Shown: positions 7,577-18,705 of the stretch, in pieces
Layout: every line of letters begins with the position of its first letter
How positions within the stretch are numbered: the stretch's first letter is position 1
From: Hyphomicrobiales bacterium
Lineage (GTDB): Bacteria > Pseudomonadota > Alphaproteobacteria > Rhizobiales > Rhizobiaceae
Assembly: GCA_900466605.1 (NCBI GenBank)
Contig: UBMU01000015.1
Location: 124,001 to 188,000, forward strand
Reading direction: 5' to 3'
Length of the DNA stretch: 64,000 nucleotides
The notes under the pieces: model-generated
Database searches by the model: none
What the model saw: only the letters and a program-made list of their open reading frames with translations
What the model was told of the DNA's origin: nothing
Made by a program: the position numbers and the translations under genes

Positions 7577-8815
7577 ATGTTCAAGAAAGTGCTTGCAGCA
7601 ACTGCATTGCTGTCCATATGCCTGTCGACTGCCGCGTCTGCCGAAACGGTGTCCATGTGGGTGCGTTCGGGTAGTGGCGGTGGCGCCCTTAAGGCTGTCA
7701 TTGATGCCTTCAACGCTGCAAACAGCGACAAGGTTGAGCTAACCGAAATTCCATCCGACCAGATGGTCCAGAAGTACGCCACGGCCGTCGCCGGCGGGCA
7801 GGCGCCCGACACCATCGCGCTTGACCTCATCTACACGCCGTCGTTCGCATCCGCCGGGCAGCTCGAAGACATGACGGGTTTCGCCAAGGGGCTGCCATAC
7901 TTCAACGCGTTGGCTCCAGCCCATGTTAAGCAAGGAACTTACGAGGACAAGGTCTATGGCCTCCCGCTTCTCGTCGAAACTTCGGTCTTCGCGTGGAACA
8001 AAGGCCTCTACAAGCAGGCTGGCCTCGATCCGGACAAGGCGCCTGCGTCTTGGGGAGAGGTGGCTTCCAACGCCGAAAAGATTCGCAAACTTGGCGGCGA
8101 CAACTACGGCTTCTATTTTTCAGGCGGCGGCTGCGGCGGATGCATGATCTTCACATTCGCCCCTCTTGTCTGGGGAGCTGGTGCAGACATCCTCTCCGAG
8201 GATGGAAAGACCGCGACACTAGATACTCCCCAGATGCGGAAAGCCGTCGAAGACTATCGCACGATAGTGAAGTCGGGTGCCGTGCCTGCTAGTGCCGCGA
8301 CCGATAATGGGGTGGACTTCCTGAAATTCCTCGGTGGTAAGATCGGGCAGCAGAGTCTCGGCGCTTTTGCAATCGGCACGCTGATCGTGCAGCATCCTGA
8401 TATCGATTTCGGGGTAACGCTTATTCCGAGCGTCGATGGTAAGCCGTCATCGTTCGCAGGCGGCGACAACATCGTGGTAACCAAGGGTACGCCCCATCTT
8501 ACGCAGATCGAGAAGTTCCTGCAGTTTGTCTATTCCGAAGAGGGACAGACGATCATGGCCAAGAACGGCAGCCTGCCCACTCGGACGGACATTGCCGAGA
8601 AGGTTCTGCAGGGGCAGGATCCGCGCCTGTTGGTAGCCGCCGACGCTATCAAGGTGGCGAAGACACCCTATACGCTTCAGTTCAACGACCTCATCAATAG
8701 TCCGAACAGCCCCTGGTCGACATTCCTCAACTCCGCACTATTCGGCGACGACGTGGACGGTTCGTTCCAGAACGCTCAGGCGGATATGCAGTCTATCCTC
8801 GACAGCGCTCAATAG
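7577..8815 (+). CDS. Sugar ABC transporter periplasmic binding protein
   Basis: 412 residues with a Sec signal peptide (MFKKVLAATALLSICLSTAASA, cleavage after ASA) and GGAGG nine bases before the ATG. The mature part is a cluster-B extracellular solute-binding protein (family 1): VELTEIPSDQM, GGQAPDTIALDL, YGLPLLVETSVFAWNK, and ETS/GGDN hinge regions. Position behind the LacI gene and before two permeases indicates it captures the substrate of the GH127 enzyme, probably a beta-L-arabinofuranoside oligosaccharide or glycoside. The gene is followed by a hairpin that may let it be expressed more than the permeases. Confidence 0.93.
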   Translation: MFKKVLAATALLSICLSTAASAETVSMWVRSGSGGGALKAVIDAFNAANSDKVELTEIPSDQMVQKYATAVAGGQAPDTIALDLIYTPSFASAGQLEDMTGFAKGLPYFNALAPAHVKQGTYEDKVYGLPLLVETSVFAWNKGLYKQAGLDPDKAPASWGEVASNAEKIRKLGGDNYGFYFSGGGCGGCMIFTFAPLVWGAGADILSEDGKTATLDTPQMRKAVEDYRTIVKSGAVPASAATDNGVDFLKFLGGKIGQQSLGAFAIGTLIVQHPDIDFGVTLIPSVDGKPSSFAGGDNIVVTKGTPHLTQIEKFLQFVYSEEGQTIMAKNGSLPTRTDIAEKVLQGQDPRLLVAADAIKVAKTPYTLQFNDLINSPNSPWSTFLNSALFGDDVDGSFQNAQADMQSILDSAQ

Positions 8816-8822
8816 ACAGAAT

Positions 8823-8847
8823 GGCCGGAGGCACCCAGCTTCCGGCC
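8823..8847 (+). repeat. Intra-operon hairpin after binding-protein gene
   Basis: GGCCGGA and TCCGGCC form a seven-base stem with an 11-base loop directly after the binding-protein stop codon and before the permease gene. Hairpins here commonly stabilise the upstream message or attenuate transcription in sugar ABC operons. Confidence 0.5.
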
Positions 8848-8876
8848 GCCCACTCCCAAACAAGACGAGATTAAAG

Positions 8877-9791
8877 ATGACGACGCAAATCATCTCGGTC
8901 TCTCCCCGGCGCAAGAGGCGGCGGAGAGGGGGCTGGCGTGGCGTTGCCTATATTGCTCCGGCAATCGCCCTTGTAACCGTGTTTTTCGTGCTCCCGCTTC
9001 TTTTTACCGTATGGATGAGCCTTCATCGCTGGCCACTTATGGGCACACCCCGATGGATCGGCATCGGCAATTACACGAGGATGTTCAATGACCCGCGCTT
9101 CTGGTCGTCATTGGGCTTCACGGCTCAATACACGCTCGTCGTAACGATCGCGATTTTCGCAGTCGCTTTTCCGCTCGCATTCTTCGTCGACAAACCGCGC
9201 AGGTTCGTATCCGCCTACAGAACGGTTATCTTCCTCCCAGTTGTCATTGGCCTGGCGTCAGCCTCGCTGCTCTGGGTCTGGCTGGCGAACGTCGACAGCG
9301 GTTTGTTTTCTCCGGTGCTGGAAATGCTCGGTCTTACGCAAGGGCGCAGAAATCTGCTTGCGACCTTCGACAGTGCTTTCCTGACCATTGTCGTAATGGT
9401 TGTCTGGAAGATTGCCGGATTCACCATGATCATTCTGCTGACCGGTCTTCAAGGCATCCCGTCAGAGTTGACCGAGGCGGCGCGCATCGATGGTGCGAGC
9501 GCATGGCAACGGTTCTGCCACCTTACGCTCCCGCTCATGCGTCGGACCATGGCGCTTGCCCTGATCCTGTCGGTGACGGGTTCGATCCTCGCCTTTGACC
9601 AGTTCTACATCATGACGAGTGGCGGGCCACAGAACCGGATGATCTCGATTGTCTACTATATCTTCAACCAGTCCTTCGTTTCGTTCAATCTCGGATATGG
9701 CGCCGCGTTGTCGATCGCGCTGCTCGTCATCCTCCTCGCACTGAGCATCGTGCAGCTCTGGTTGCTGCGGGTAGGGGAGGATCGCCCATGA
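8877..9791 (+). CDS. Sugar ABC transporter permease (MalF/UgpA type)
   Basis: 304 residues, six predicted membrane helices. A basic N-terminal cytoplasmic tail (RRKRRRRGGWRG) precedes the first helix. The EAA loop EAARIDGASAWQRFCHLTLP near residues 200-220 contacts the ATPase. It overlaps the second permease by four bases (ATGA), so the two are translationally coupled. It forms the inner-membrane channel with the next gene product. Confidence 0.93.
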   Translation: MTTQIISVSPRRKRRRRGGWRGVAYIAPAIALVTVFFVLPLLFTVWMSLHRWPLMGTPRWIGIGNYTRMFNDPRFWSSLGFTAQYTLVVTIAIFAVAFPLAFFVDKPRRFVSAYRTVIFLPVVIGLASASLLWVWLANVDSGLFSPVLEMLGLTQGRRNLLATFDSAFLTIVVMVVWKIAGFTMIILLTGLQGIPSELTEAARIDGASAWQRFCHLTLPLMRRTMALALILSVTGSILAFDQFYIMTSGGPQNRMISIVYYIFNQSFVSFNLGYGAALSIALLVILLALSIVQLWLLRVGEDRP

Positions 9792-10651
9792 CTTATCGTC
9801 GAAACCAACGTCTCCGACGAAACGCCCGTCGCGCCACTGGCTATCACGTTGCAGGAGCAGCGATCGTCTTCTTCTTCCTGGCTCCCTTCGCCATCATGCT
9901 GATGGCATCCTTCCGGCCGAGAAGCGAGACGGCGCTCCCGCCACTTCCACCGTGGCCGCTGTCCGGGATCAGCGTAGACGCCTATCGGACTCTGAACACC
10001 TTTGGCGCCGGAATTTGGCACCACATGTTCAACTCGTTGATTGTGTCTGTCGCCACGGTGGTGTTGACCGTCGCCATCAGCCTTCTGGCCGGCTACGGGT
10101 TCTCCCGCTACCGGTTTCCGTTCAAGAACGCGCTATTCATACTGATCATCGCGACCTTGATGATCCCGTTTCAGTCGATCCTGACACCACTTTTTATCAT
10201 CTTGTCCAGGCTTGGTCTTAACAACTCGCTCCTGGGGCTGACGCTGGTCTACGTTACGCTTCAGCTTCCGTTCTCTGTCTTCATGATGCGAAACGCGTTT
10301 GACGCGGTGCCGAAGGAGATCGAGGAGGCGGCCCGCATCGACGGCGCGCGCGACCTCGGGCTGCTTGCTCGCGTCCTTTTCCCGCTCGTCCTACCGGGCG
10401 TCGTGACGGTGGCGATTTTTGCATTCCTCAACGCGTGGAACGAGTTTTTCGCGGCACTGGTCTTGTTGTCAACCAACGAGAAATTCACGCTGCCGGTCCT
10501 TATGACCGCTGTCCGCTCATCAAGGATGGGCGCCATCGATTGGGGCGCCGTACAGGCCGGCGTCGTCGTCATGGTCATCCCCTGTCTACTGGTCTTCCTA
10601 CTGCTTCAACGCTTCTACATGCGCGGCCTGATGGCCGGCGCCGTCAAGTAA
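9788..10651 (+). CDS. Sugar ABC transporter permease (MalG/UgpE type)
   Basis: 287 residues with six membrane helices and the EAA motif EEAARIDGARDLGLLARVLFP around residue 178. Its start ATG overlaps the stop of the upstream permease. MalG-type partners carry a characteristic periplasmic loop after helix one (FRPRSETALPPLPPWP), seen here. With the previous permease it makes the heterodimeric carbohydrate channel of the CUT1 family. Confidence 0.93.
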   Translation: MTYRRNQRLRRNARRATGYHVAGAAIVFFFLAPFAIMLMASFRPRSETALPPLPPWPLSGISVDAYRTLNTFGAGIWHHMFNSLIVSVATVVLTVAISLLAGYGFSRYRFPFKNALFILIIATLMIPFQSILTPLFIILSRLGLNNSLLGLTLVYVTLQLPFSVFMMRNAFDAVPKEIEEAARIDGARDLGLLARVLFPLVLPGVVTVAIFAFLNAWNEFFAALVLLSTNEKFTLPVLMTAVRSSRMGAIDWGAVQAGVVVMVIPCLLVFLLLQRFYMRGLMAGAVK

Positions 10652-10670
10652 TTCAAAGGAGAGTTCCGAC

Positions 10671-12593
10671 ATGACTACCGACAATAAGAGCCAATTCCGT
10701 CCTGTAGCCGTGCCTGACGTCCAGCTTGCCGGATTCTGGGGAAAGTGGCAGGACGCCGTCTGCGACTCCACCGCGGAAATCCTTCTCGATCGTTGTGAGA
10801 AGGCCGGCATGATTCAGGCAATCGACGTGAACCAGCCGAGCCCCGGCGTGGTCATCCCGATCGACGAAAAATGGACTGGATCGACCCAGATGTTCTGGGA
10901 CTCTGATCTCGGCAAGTCCATCGAGACCATAGCTTATTCGCTCTATCGCAAGCCGAATGCCGAACTTGAAGCCCGCGCCGACGCGATCATCGACATGTAC
11001 GAGAAACTGCAGCAGGAGGACGGCTACGTAAATGCCTGGTTCCAGCGCGTACAGCCTGGAAAGCGGTGGACGAACCTTCGCGACCATCACGAACTTTATT
11101 GCGCCGGCCATCTTATGGAAGCCGCTGTTGCCTATTTCCAGGCGACCGGAAAGCGCAAGCTGCTCGACATAATGTGCCGATACGCAGACCATATGATCAC
11201 GGTCTTCGGACACGGAGAAGGTCAGATCCCCGGTTATTGTGGGCACCAGGAAGTCGAGCTTGCGCTTGTCAAACTCGCACGCGTGACGGGCGAGAAGAAA
11301 TATCTCGACCTCGCGAAGTTCTTCGTCGACGAACGTGGCAGGGAACCACACTTCTTTACCGCCGAGGCACTCCGCGGCGGACGCGATCCGAAGGAATATG
11401 TGCACAAGACCTACGAGTACAGCCAGGCACATCAACCCGTTCGCGAGCAGAACAAGGTCGTCGGGCACGCAGTACGGGCGATGTATCAATATTCCGGCAT
11501 GGCTGATATCGCCACGGAGTATCACGACGACAGTCTGACGTCCGCCCTTGAAACGCTGTGGGATGACCTCACGATCAAACAGATGTATGTCACCGGCGGT
11601 ATCGGGCCGGCCGCCATCAATGAAGGCTTTACCGACTACTATGACCTGCCAAACGATACGGCTTATGCCGAGACATGCGCCTCTGTCGGTCTTGTCTTCT
11701 GGGCAAGTAGAATGCTTGGCCGCGGACCGAACCGCCGCTACGCCGACATTATGGAGCAGGCCCTCTACAACGGGGCTCTTACCGGACTGGCTCGGGACGG
11801 CAAGACTTTCTTCTACGACAATCCGCTCGAAAGCACCGGCAAGCACCATCGTTGGGTATGGCACCGCTGCCCCTGCTGCCCTCCTAATATTGCCCGTCTC
11901 GTCGCGTCGGTCGGCTCGTACATGTACGCAGTTGCGGACAACGAGATCGCCGTGCACCTCTATGGCGAGAGCCGCCTGAAAGCGACGATTGCAGGCGCAA
12001 GTGTCACGCTCACCCAGCATACCAACTACCCTTGGCATGGCGACATCCGGGTGAATGTCGATCCCGAAAATTCCTCTCAGTTCGCGATCGCGCTTCGCAT
12101 CCCGGAATGGGCGGCGGAAGGTGCCAGCCTGCATCTCAACGGCAGCACCATCGATCTCACCGCCGCTGTCGTCGATGGCTACGCGCGGATTGCCCGCACG
12201 TGGCAGAAGGGCGACGTCATCGAGCTGAAGCTGCCGCTCGAGTTGCGACCGCAGTATGCTTCGCCGAAGGTGCGTCAGGACGTCGGCCGCGTAGCGCTTG
12301 CCCGCGGCCCGCTGATCTATTGCGTCGAAGAAACGGATAACGGCAGCGATCTGAACGCCTTCGTCGTGCCGAAGTCGCTGTCGTCCCACCGAACAAAGAC
12401 GGTCGAATCCCTCGACGACGCCATCGCTGTCGAACTCGACTTGACGAAAGAAGACGCGAGCGGCTGGAACGGCTCCCTCTACCACACCCGGCCGGCAGAG
12501 CAGGTTCCCGCCAAGGTGACGCTGATTCCGTATCATCTCTGGGACAATCGCGAGCCCGGCAACATGCTGGTATGGCTTCAGTCAGAGAAATGA
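10671..12593 (+). CDS. GH127 beta-L-arabinofuranosidase
   Basis: 640 residues, the usual length for glycoside hydrolase family 127 (HypBA1-like). The zinc-thiolate active site is intact: E334-T-C336 matches the Glu-x-Cys pair, and H398-R-C-P-C-C-P-P-N406 carries the double cysteine that includes the nucleophile. An alpha/alpha barrel is followed by beta-sandwich domains ([17 protein letters not shown]). No signal peptide is present, so it acts in the cytoplasm on glycosides taken up by the neighbouring transporter, releasing L-arabinose. GAAGGAG-like AAAGGAGAG precedes the ATG. Close relatives with other activities exist, so the exact linkage is inferred. Confidence 0.93.
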   Translation: MTTDNKSQFRPVAVPDVQLAGFWGKWQDAVCDSTAEILLDRCEKAGMIQAIDVNQPSPGVVIPIDEKWTGSTQMFWDSDLGKSIETIAYSLYRKPNAELEARADAIIDMYEKLQQEDGYVNAWFQRVQPGKRWTNLRDHHELYCAGHLMEAAVAYFQATGKRKLLDIMCRYADHMITVFGHGEGQIPGYCGHQEVELALVKLARVTGEKKYLDLAKFFVDERGREPHFFTAEALRGGRDPKEYVHKTYEYSQAHQPVREQNKVVGHAVRAMYQYSGMADIATEYHDDSLTSALETLWDDLTIKQMYVTGGIGPAAINEGFTDYYDLPNDTAYAETCASVGLVFWASRMLGRGPNRRYADIMEQALYNGALTGLARDGKTFFYDNPLESTGKHHRWVWHRCPCCPPNIARLVASVGSYMYAVADNEIAVHLYGESRLKATIAGASVTLTQHTNYPWHGDIRVNVDPENSSQFAIALRIPEWAAEGASLHLNGSTIDLTAAVVDGYARIARTWQKGDVIELKLPLELRPQYASPKVRQDVGRVALARGPLIYCVEETDNGSDLNAFVVPKSLSSHRTKTVESLDDAIAVELDLTKEDASGWNGSLYHTRPAEQVPAKVTLIPYHLWDNREPGNMLVWLQSEK

Positions 12594-12607
12594 GCGGGAG
12601 GCCACCA

Positions 12608-13678
12608 ATGGATAGAGCAAGCGTCTCCCTGAGCAATGTGCAGAAATCCTACGGGAACCTGCCTGTTGTTCACGGCATCGACCTCGACATCAACGAAGGG
12701 GACTTCGTGGTCTTCGTCGGCCCTTCTGGATGCGGAAAGTCAACCCTGCTGCGGATGATTGCCGGTTTGGAGGAGGTGACCGACGGCGAAATCAGCATCA
12801 AGGGACGCGATGTCACTGACCTTGATCCATCGGATCGAGGCATCGCAATGGTCTTCCAATCCTACGCGTTGTACCCGCACATGTCAGTGCGGGACAATCT
12901 TGCTTTTGGATTGAAGATGGCTCGAACCGACGCGGCGGAAATTCGCCTTCGCGTCGACCAAGCCGCCGCCATTCTAAAAATTGACCATCTGCTGGATCGG
13001 CGGCCTGGGCAGCTTTCAGGTGGACAGCGTCAGCGTGTCGCCATCGGCCGCGCGATCGTCCGCAAGCCCGATGTGTTCCTGTTCGACGAGCCTCTATCGA
13101 ACCTGGATGCCGAGCTTCGTGTGTCGATGCGCATCGAGATTGCGCGCCTGCACCGCGAACTCGGCAACACCATGATCTATGTCACGCACGATCAGACCGA
13201 GGCAATGACACTTGCCGATCAGATCGTCGTGCTCCGGAACGGGCGTGTCGAACAATCCGGCTCACCGAGAGAAATCTACGAAAATCCCTCAAACATATTC
13301 GTTGCTGGGTTCATTGGCTCTCCACGGATGAATTTCCTGAGGTCGGAATACAAGGGAGGTGGACGGTTCGCGATCGCTGGCCGCGAATTCCAGGCGCCGG
13401 AGTTCGATTCCAAGCTTCCTGCCGGGGCGGAGTTCATGACTGGAATCAGGCCGGAGCACCTTGCCGTCGTCGACGACGCTGACCAGGCCATCGCTGCGCG
13501 TGTCGATTTTTGCGAATACCTGGGGGGTACGCGCTACCTCTACTGTGTACTCGACGACGGGCAAAATCTTGTTGTGGAACAAAGGACGGGACCCGATATC
13601 GAGCCGGGAATGATAATCAACCTAGACCTTTCCTCGAACCAGAGACTGTTCTTCAACAGCGATGGAGCAAGGTTGTGA
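12608..13678 (+). CDS. Sugar ABC transporter ATPase (MalK/UgpC type)
   Basis: 356 residues from the ATG preceded by GGGAGG; it begins 15 bases after the GH127 stop. It has Walker [11 protein letters not shown]-loop [11 protein letters not shown], signature LSGGQRQRV, Walker [13 protein letters not shown] and switch histidine [10 protein letters not shown], then a TOBE/OB domain (residues about 240-356) as in MalK. It energises the CUT1 transporter and is the last gene of the operon. Confidence 0.94.
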   Translation: MDRASVSLSNVQKSYGNLPVVHGIDLDINEGDFVVFVGPSGCGKSTLLRMIAGLEEVTDGEISIKGRDVTDLDPSDRGIAMVFQSYALYPHMSVRDNLAFGLKMARTDAAEIRLRVDQAAAILKIDHLLDRRPGQLSGGQRQRVAIGRAIVRKPDVFLFDEPLSNLDAELRVSMRIEIARLHRELGNTMIYVTHDQTEAMTLADQIVVLRNGRVEQSGSPREIYENPSNIFVAGFIGSPRMNFLRSEYKGGGRFAIAGREFQAPEFDSKLPAGAEFMTGIRPEHLAVVDDADQAIAARVDFCEYLGGTRYLYCVLDDGQNLVVEQRTGPDIEPGMIINLDLSSNQRLFFNSDGARL

Positions 13679-14200
13679 GGCTGGCGAGTGGGATGGACGG
13701 GCCAATCGATGCGGCCGTTCTAAGCCGTCGGCTGAGGTGATCACACATGTTGCTTCGTCACTGACGTTAAAACAATCCGGAGATCGCAAGAATCTGCGGA
13801 CGCAAGCGGCGATCAGCCTTGGGGCGTGCCGGCAGGCACATGCGTTCGAAGCCCGCGGGCCCGCGAACTTGAAATAAAAGTCGGCCTTGAGAACGTTGCG
13901 TCTGCCTCGTCTTCAAGATGATCGTGACCGGCCCGGACGTCATGTCGGTCGGTTAGCGATGCTTCCCAAGACGCGTGCTTACCAGCACAGGGCGGAAGGT
14001 GACTTCTCCTGACAGGATGATTCCGTCCCAGGAATTCGCCAGGCGCAGCCAACTAATACAGTTCCTTGCGACCGGTGGCAGGCCCAGCGGCGGCGGCCCT
14101 GTCAAACAGCTTTGAGATGTCCTTATAGACTGCCTGGCGTAATTATACTTCGGGCATCATGACTGTTGACATGTTTGATCCCCATTTGTTCTGTAATTGA
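13679..14200. other. Intergenic stretch without a supported gene
   Basis: Between the ATPase gene and the terminator-like hairpin of nrdJ. Short open frames on both strands (13662-13877, 13813-14052) have no plausible ribosome-binding site and no family-like composition. I see no RNA gene or insertion-sequence ends. Confidence 0.5.
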
Positions 14201-14226
14201 TTTTCCGGGCGAAGTCGCCCGGAAAA
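14201..14226. terminator. Strong hairpin downstream of nrdJ
   Basis: TTTTCCGGGCGA, a two-base loop AG, and TCGCCCGGAAAA form a twelve-base perfect stem, 67 bases past the nrdJ stop. The A/T ends of the stem can serve as U tract in either direction; T-rich sequence follows on the plus strand. Confidence 0.7.
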
Positions 14227-14292
14227 CTCTGCTTTGTTTGTTTTATCCACCTCGTGCGCGCGCTGCTGCTGCGCGCCCACCGGACGTGGTGA

Positions 14293-17200
14293 TCAGCTGC
14301 AACCGCTTGTCGCGCCGCAAGTGTCGCATTTCTCGCAAGTGCCATTGCGAACCATCGTGAAGTTCTGGCACTCGGAGCAAATGTTGCCCGTGTAACCCTG
14401 CATGATGGAGCGGGCGCGGCGTTCGGCTTCGACCTTCTTGGCCTCCGTCTTGGCCGATGCCGCGTCGGCGGCTGCCTTGTCGGAGAAGAGGGCAGTTGCC
14501 TGCTGATGGGTCTCGGTCGCGATTTCCTCGGTCACTTCCTCTGCGATCTCCTCGGCCAATTCCTTGGCGCGTTCCTCGTAGTCGCGCTTGAAGGCGACGA
14601 TTTCGGAGGTGGAGATAGCAACGGTCGGCTCGATCTTGCGGGCGGCGGCACCAGCAAATGATGTCACCGTTGCACCAGAAGCGGCCCGGGCAGGCGCTGC
14701 CGTTGCCGAGCCCTTCGGCTCGCCTGACGCCTGGCGCTCGCCGTTCGAAACCAGCGTCGGCTTGTAGCCGCGGGTCCAGCCGGTCGAGACGAGGTTCGTC
14801 TTACCTTCCTGGATGCCCTTGCCGAGTGCCGTGTTCGAGAAATCAGACGTGTCGACATGCGCCAGATCGTGGCGGCCGAGGTAGGAGACGGCGAGTTCGC
14901 GGAACACGTAGTCGAGGATCGACGTGGCGTTCTTGATCGCATCGTTACCGATGACCATGCCTGCTGGTTCGAACTTGGTGAAGGTGAAGGCCTCCACATA
15001 TTCTTCGAGCGGCACGCCGTACTGCAGGCCGAGCGAGATGGCGATGGCGAAGTTGTTCATCATCGCGCGGAAGGCGGCACCTTCCTTGTGCATGTCGATG
15101 AAGATCTCGCCGAGGCGGCCGTCGCCGAATTCGCCGGTGCGCAGATACACCTTGTGTCCGCCGACGGCGGCCTTCTGGGTGTAGCCTTGGCGGCGGTTCG
15201 GCAGCTTCTCGCGTTCGCGGGTGACGCGCTCGACCACACGCTCGATGATCTTTTCAGTGATGGTGACGGCCTGGGCGGCGACCGGCTGCTGCAGCAGATC
15301 CTCCAGTGCGTCCTCATCGTTCTCGTCTTCGATCAGCGAGGCGTTCAGCGGCTGCGACAGCTTGGAGCCGTCGCGATAGAGCGCGTTTGCCTTCAGGCCG
15401 AGCTTCCAGGAGAGCATGTAGGCGCTCTTGCAATCGTCGACGGTGGCGTCGTTCGGCATGTTGATCGTCTTGGAGATCGCGCCCGAGATGAACGGCTGTG
15501 CCGCGGCCATCATGCGGATGTGGCTGTCGACCGAGAGATAACGCTTGCCGATCTTGCCGCATGGGTTGGCGCAATCGAAAACCGCGAGGTGTTCGTTCTT
15601 CAGGAACGGTGCGCCTTCCAGCGTCATCGCGCCGCAGACGTGAACGTTGGCAGCCTCGATGTCCTTGCGCGAGAAGCCGATATGCTCGAGCAGGTTGAAG
15701 CTCATGTCGCCGAGCTGCTCGTCGGTAACCTTCAGCGTGCCCTTCAGGAAGTCGGCGCCGAGCGTCCACTGGTTGAAGACGAACTTGACGTCGAAGGCCT
15801 GCTTCAGCGCGCCGTTCAGAGCCTCGATCTTTTCGTCGGTGAAGCCCTTGGCCTTCAGCGAGCCGGGGTTGATCGCCGGTGCCTGATTCAGGTTGCCGTG
15901 GCCGACGGCGTAGGCTTCGATCTCGGCGATCTGGCTCTCGGAGTAGCCGAGCGTGCGCAGGGCTTCCGGAACGGCGCGGTTGATGATCTTGAAGTAGCCG
16001 CCGCCGGCGAGCTTCTTGAACTTCACCAGCGCGAAGTCGGGCTCGATGCCGGTCGTGTCGCAGTCCATGACGAGACCGATCGTGCCTGTCGGCGCGATGA
16101 CGGTTGCCTGGGCGTTGCGGTAGCCGTGCTTTTCGCCGAGCTCGAGCGCCTTGTCCCAGGCGCTCTTGGCATGGGCGGCCAGATCCTGGTCCGGGTTCTC
16201 GGAGTGGATCAGCGCGACCGGGTTGATCGACAGGCCTTCATAGCCCGTGGTCTCGCCATAGGCCGCGCGGCGATGGTTGCGGATGACCCGCAGCATGGCT
16301 TCGCGGTTCGGCTTGAACATCGGGAAGGGGCCGAGTTCGGACGAGATTTCGGCCGAGGTGGCGTAGGAAATGCCGGTCATGATCGCGGTCAGCGAGCCTG
16401 CAATGGCGCGCGCTTCGTCGCTGTCATAGGGAATGCCCGACGACATCAGCAGGCCGCCGATGTTGGCATAGCCGAGACCGATCGTGCGGTATTCGTAAGA
16501 GCGCTCGGCGATCTGCTTCGACGGGAACTGCGCCATCATCACCGAGACTTCGAGAACGACGGTCCAGAGACGGACGGCATGTTCGTAGTCAGCGATATTG
16601 ATGCGCTTTGTGGCGGCATCCTTGAACTGCAGCAGGTTCAGCGAGGCAAGGTTGCAGGCCGTGTCGTCGAGGAACATGTATTCCGAGCACGGGTTGGATG
16701 CGCGGATCGAGCCTGCGGCCGGCGAGGTGTGCCAGTCGTTCATCGTCGTGTTGAAGTGCAGGCCCGGATCGGCCGATGCCCATGCGGCGTAGGAGATCGA
16801 TTCCCACAGGTCGCGCGCCTTCAGCGTCTTCATGACCTTGCCGTCCTTGCGGGCGGTCAGGTTCCAGTCGCCGTCGTTTTCGACAGCGCGCAGGAAGTCG
16901 TCCTTGATCGAGACTGAGTTGTTGGAGTTCTGGCCCGAGACCGTGAGGTAGGCTTCCGAATCCCAGTCGGTGTCGTAGGTCTTGAACTCGAGGTCCTTGT
17001 AGCCCTGGCGAGCGAACTGGATGACGCGGCCGATATAGTTCTCAGGAACCTGGTCCTTCTTGGCAGCGCGGATTTCGCGCTTCAGGGCAGGGTTCTTGTT
17101 CGGGTCGAAGCAATCGCCGTTGTCAGCTTCGCAGTTGACGCAGGCCTTCATGATCGCCTTGAGATGCTTGGCGACGACCTTGGAACCGGTGACGAGAGCG

Positions 17201-18114
17201 GCAACCTTCTGCTCTTCCTTCACCTTCCAGTTGATATATTCTTCAATATCCGGGTGATCGATGTCGACAACCACCATCTTCGCCGCGCGACGCGTGGTAC
17301 CGCCCGACTTGATCGCGCCGGCAGCCCGGTCGCCGATCTTCAGGAAGCTCATCAGGCCGGACGAGCGGCCGCCGCCGGAAAGCTTTTCGCCTTCGCCACG
17401 GAGGTAGGAGAAGTTGGAGCCGGTGCCGGAGCCGTACTTGAAGAGGCGGGCTTCGCGGACCCACAGGTCCATGATGCCGCCTTCGTTGACGAGGTCGTCT
17501 TCAACGGACTGGATGAAGCAGGCGTGCGGCTGCGGATGTTCGTAGGCCGACTTCGACTTCACCAGCTTGCCAGTGAAGGGGTCGACGTAGAAGTGGCCCT
17601 GGCCGGGGCCGTCGATGCCGTAAGCCCAATGCATACCGGTGTTGAACCACTGCGGCGAGTTCGGGGCGACACGCTGGGTGGCAAGCATGTAGGCAAGTTC
17701 GTCCTTGAAGGCGAGGGCGTCTTCCTCGGACGAGAAATAGCCGCCCTTCCAGCCCCAATAGGTCCAGGTGCCAGCGAGACGGTCAAAGACCTGGCGCGCG
17801 TCGGTTTCCGAACCGTACTGCTGGTCCTTCATGACATCCTTCAGGGCTGCTTCGTCGGCAACCGAACGCCACAGGAAGGAAGGAACTTCGTTCTCCTCGA
17901 CCTTCTTCAGCTTGGCGGGAACGCCGGCCTTGCGGAAATACTTCTGTGCGAGAATGTCGGCAGCAACCTGGGAGAACTGTGCTGGAACGTCGATGTTCTC
18001 GAGGCGGAATACGATCGACCCATCCGGGTTCTTGATCTCGCTCGTCGCCTTGCGGAATTCGATCTCCGCATAAGCGCTTTGTCCTGCCTTCGTGAAACGG
18101 CGTTCTATGCGCAT
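14293..18114 (-). CDS. nrdJ: Adenosylcobalamin-dependent ribonucleotide reductase (class II)
   Basis: 1273 residues when started at [11 protein letters not shown], the usual rhizobial N-terminus; the frame stays open to 18222. It reduces ribonucleotides to deoxyribonucleotides using B12, independent of oxygen. Visible are [20 protein letters not shown] with the substrate-site cysteine, [11 protein letters not shown], the finger-loop/radical region around [19 protein letters not shown], and a C-terminal zinc-like cysteine set ([13 protein letters not shown]) that rereduces the active site. Tandem NrdR boxes lie 132-178 bases upstream. Rhizobia rely on this enzyme, which ties DNA synthesis to cobalamin supply. 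Confidence 0.96.
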   Translation of the reverse strand: MRIERRFTKAGQSAYAEIEFRKATSEIKNPDGSIVFRLENIDVPAQFSQVAADILAQKYFRKAGVPAKLKKVEENEVPSFLWRSVADEAALKDVMKDQQYGSETDARQVFDRLAGTWTYWGWKGGYFSSEEDALAFKDELAYMLATQRVAPNSPQWFNTGMHWAYGIDGPGQGHFYVDPFTGKLVKSKSAYEHPQPHACFIQSVEDDLVNEGGIMDLWVREARLFKYGSGTGSNFSYLRGEGEKLSGGGRSSGLMSFLKIGDRAAGAIKSGGTTRRAAKMVVVDIDHPDIEEYINWKVKEEQKVAALVTGSKVVAKHLKAIMKACVNCEADNGDCFDPNKNPALKREIRAAKKDQVPENYIGRVIQFARQGYKDLEFKTYDTDWDSEAYLTVSGQNSNNSVSIKDDFLRAVENDGDWNLTARKDGKVMKTLKARDLWESISYAAWASADPGLHFNTTMNDWHTSPAAGSIRASNPCSEYMFLDDTACNLASLNLLQFKDAATKRINIADYEHAVRLWTVVLEVSVMMAQFPSKQIAERSYEYRTIGLGYANIGGLLMSSGIPYDSDEARAIAGSLTAIMTGISYATSAEISSELGPFPMFKPNREAMLRVIRNHRRAAYGETTGYEGLSINPVALIHSENPDQDLAAHAKSAWDKALELGEKHGYRNAQATVIAPTGTIGLVMDCDTTGIEPDFALVKFKKLAGGGYFKIINRAVPEALRTLGYSESQIAEIEAYAVGHGNLNQAPAINPGSLKAKGFTDEKIEALNGALKQAFDVKFVFNQWTLGADFLKGTLKVTDEQLGDMSFNLLEHIGFSRKDIEAANVHVCGAMTLEGAPFLKNEHLAVFDCANPCGKIGKRYLSVDSHIRMMAAAQPFISGAISKTINMPNDATVDDCKSAYMLSWKLGLKANALYRDGSKLSQPLNASLIEDENDEDALEDLLQQPVAAQAVTITEKIIERVVERVTREREKLPNRRQGYTQKAAVGGHKVYLRTGEFGDGRLGEIFIDMHKEGAAFRAMMNNFAIAISLGLQYGVPLEEYVEAFTFTKFEPAGMVIGNDAIKNATSILDYVFRELAVSYLGRHDLAHVDTSDFSNTALGKGIQEGKTNLVSTGWTRGYKPTLVSNGERQASGEPKGSATAAPARAASGATVTSFAGAAARKIEPTVAISTSEIVAFKRDYEERAKELAEEIAEEVTEEIATETHQQATALFSDKAAADAASAKTEAKKVEAERRARSIMQGYTGNICSECQNFTMVRNGTCEKCDTCGATSGCS

Positions 18115-18245
18115 TTCTCTAACCTCTAGCTTGCGCGCCCCGTCCCCGTTGACCAAGGCGCAAGTTTCCACCTCCGGCGGCGCCGTGAGGAGCGCAGCCA
18201 GTTCTCGTTTCCGTATCGTCACAGGAGTGTCATCCGGAGATGTTC

Positions 18246-18261
18246 ATCCTGTATCTTGTGG
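18246..18261. promoter_or_regulatory. NrdR box, distal copy
   Basis: ATCCTGTATCTTGTGG matches 11 of 16 positions of the NrdR consensus (acaCwAtATaTwGtgt). It is one of a pair exactly 31 bases apart, the three-turn spacing required for NrdR. Confidence 0.6.
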
Positions 18262-18276
18262 TGATGGTGGCTGCAA

Positions 18277-18292
18277 ACACTAAATATAGTAT
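18277..18292. promoter_or_regulatory. NrdR box, strong copy
   Basis: ACACTAAATATAGTAT matches 14 of 16 positions of the NrdR consensus, upstream of nrdJ on the minus strand. With the box at 18246 it forms the usual tandem repressor site sensing dATP/ATP. Confidence 0.8.
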
Positions 18293-18705
18293 TAACAGCT
18301 TATTATCGCCAGCCCCGGACGTCACTTTTCGGAAGATAAAAAATCGCGCACGAAGCCCCTCATGGCGGTCATCCATCATGGACGCAACACCCTGATTCTA
18401 CGCTCGATTTTTGAAAAGAACCGGCCTCGTTAATTCCGGTCCAACTGCCGCAGCAACATCGGCACCCATTAAGTTGGAAACAGGCGATTCCGTCAAGGGG
18501 TTGTTTTTAACGAACCGTTCACCACAACATATTGTGGATCGCCCTGTGGAGAGTGGGGAAAAGAAAGTCACCCAAAGAATTCAATGGCTTGCGCGATTTG
18601 GCGGCCCCAGGGCGTAAAAAATCTAAGAAAAGTTGCGACCGTGTTGATTTGGTTGCAGCTTTTGCTGGCCAAATGCGGCAGCCGATTCGTTGCTGATAAT
18701 TTCGG
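18293..18705. other. Intergenic stretch upstream of nrdJ
   Basis: Holds no supported gene. It includes a third NrdR-like dyad at 18522-18537 (CCACAACATATTGTGG, 13 of 16), too far from nrdJ to be paired in the classic way. The A/T-rich sequence near 18300 is probably the nrdJ promoter. Confidence 0.5.

Noticed and set aside
10653..12536. 627-codon open frame on the minus strand
   Set aside because: It is exactly antisense to the GH127 gene, has no matching family composition, and long antisense frames are expected in G+C-rich codon-biased genes.
14857..16917. 686-codon open frame on the plus strand
   Set aside because: Antisense to nrdJ; the translation is Asp/Val/Arg/Leu-biased without motifs. 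A second such frame at 17164-18129 has the same explanation.
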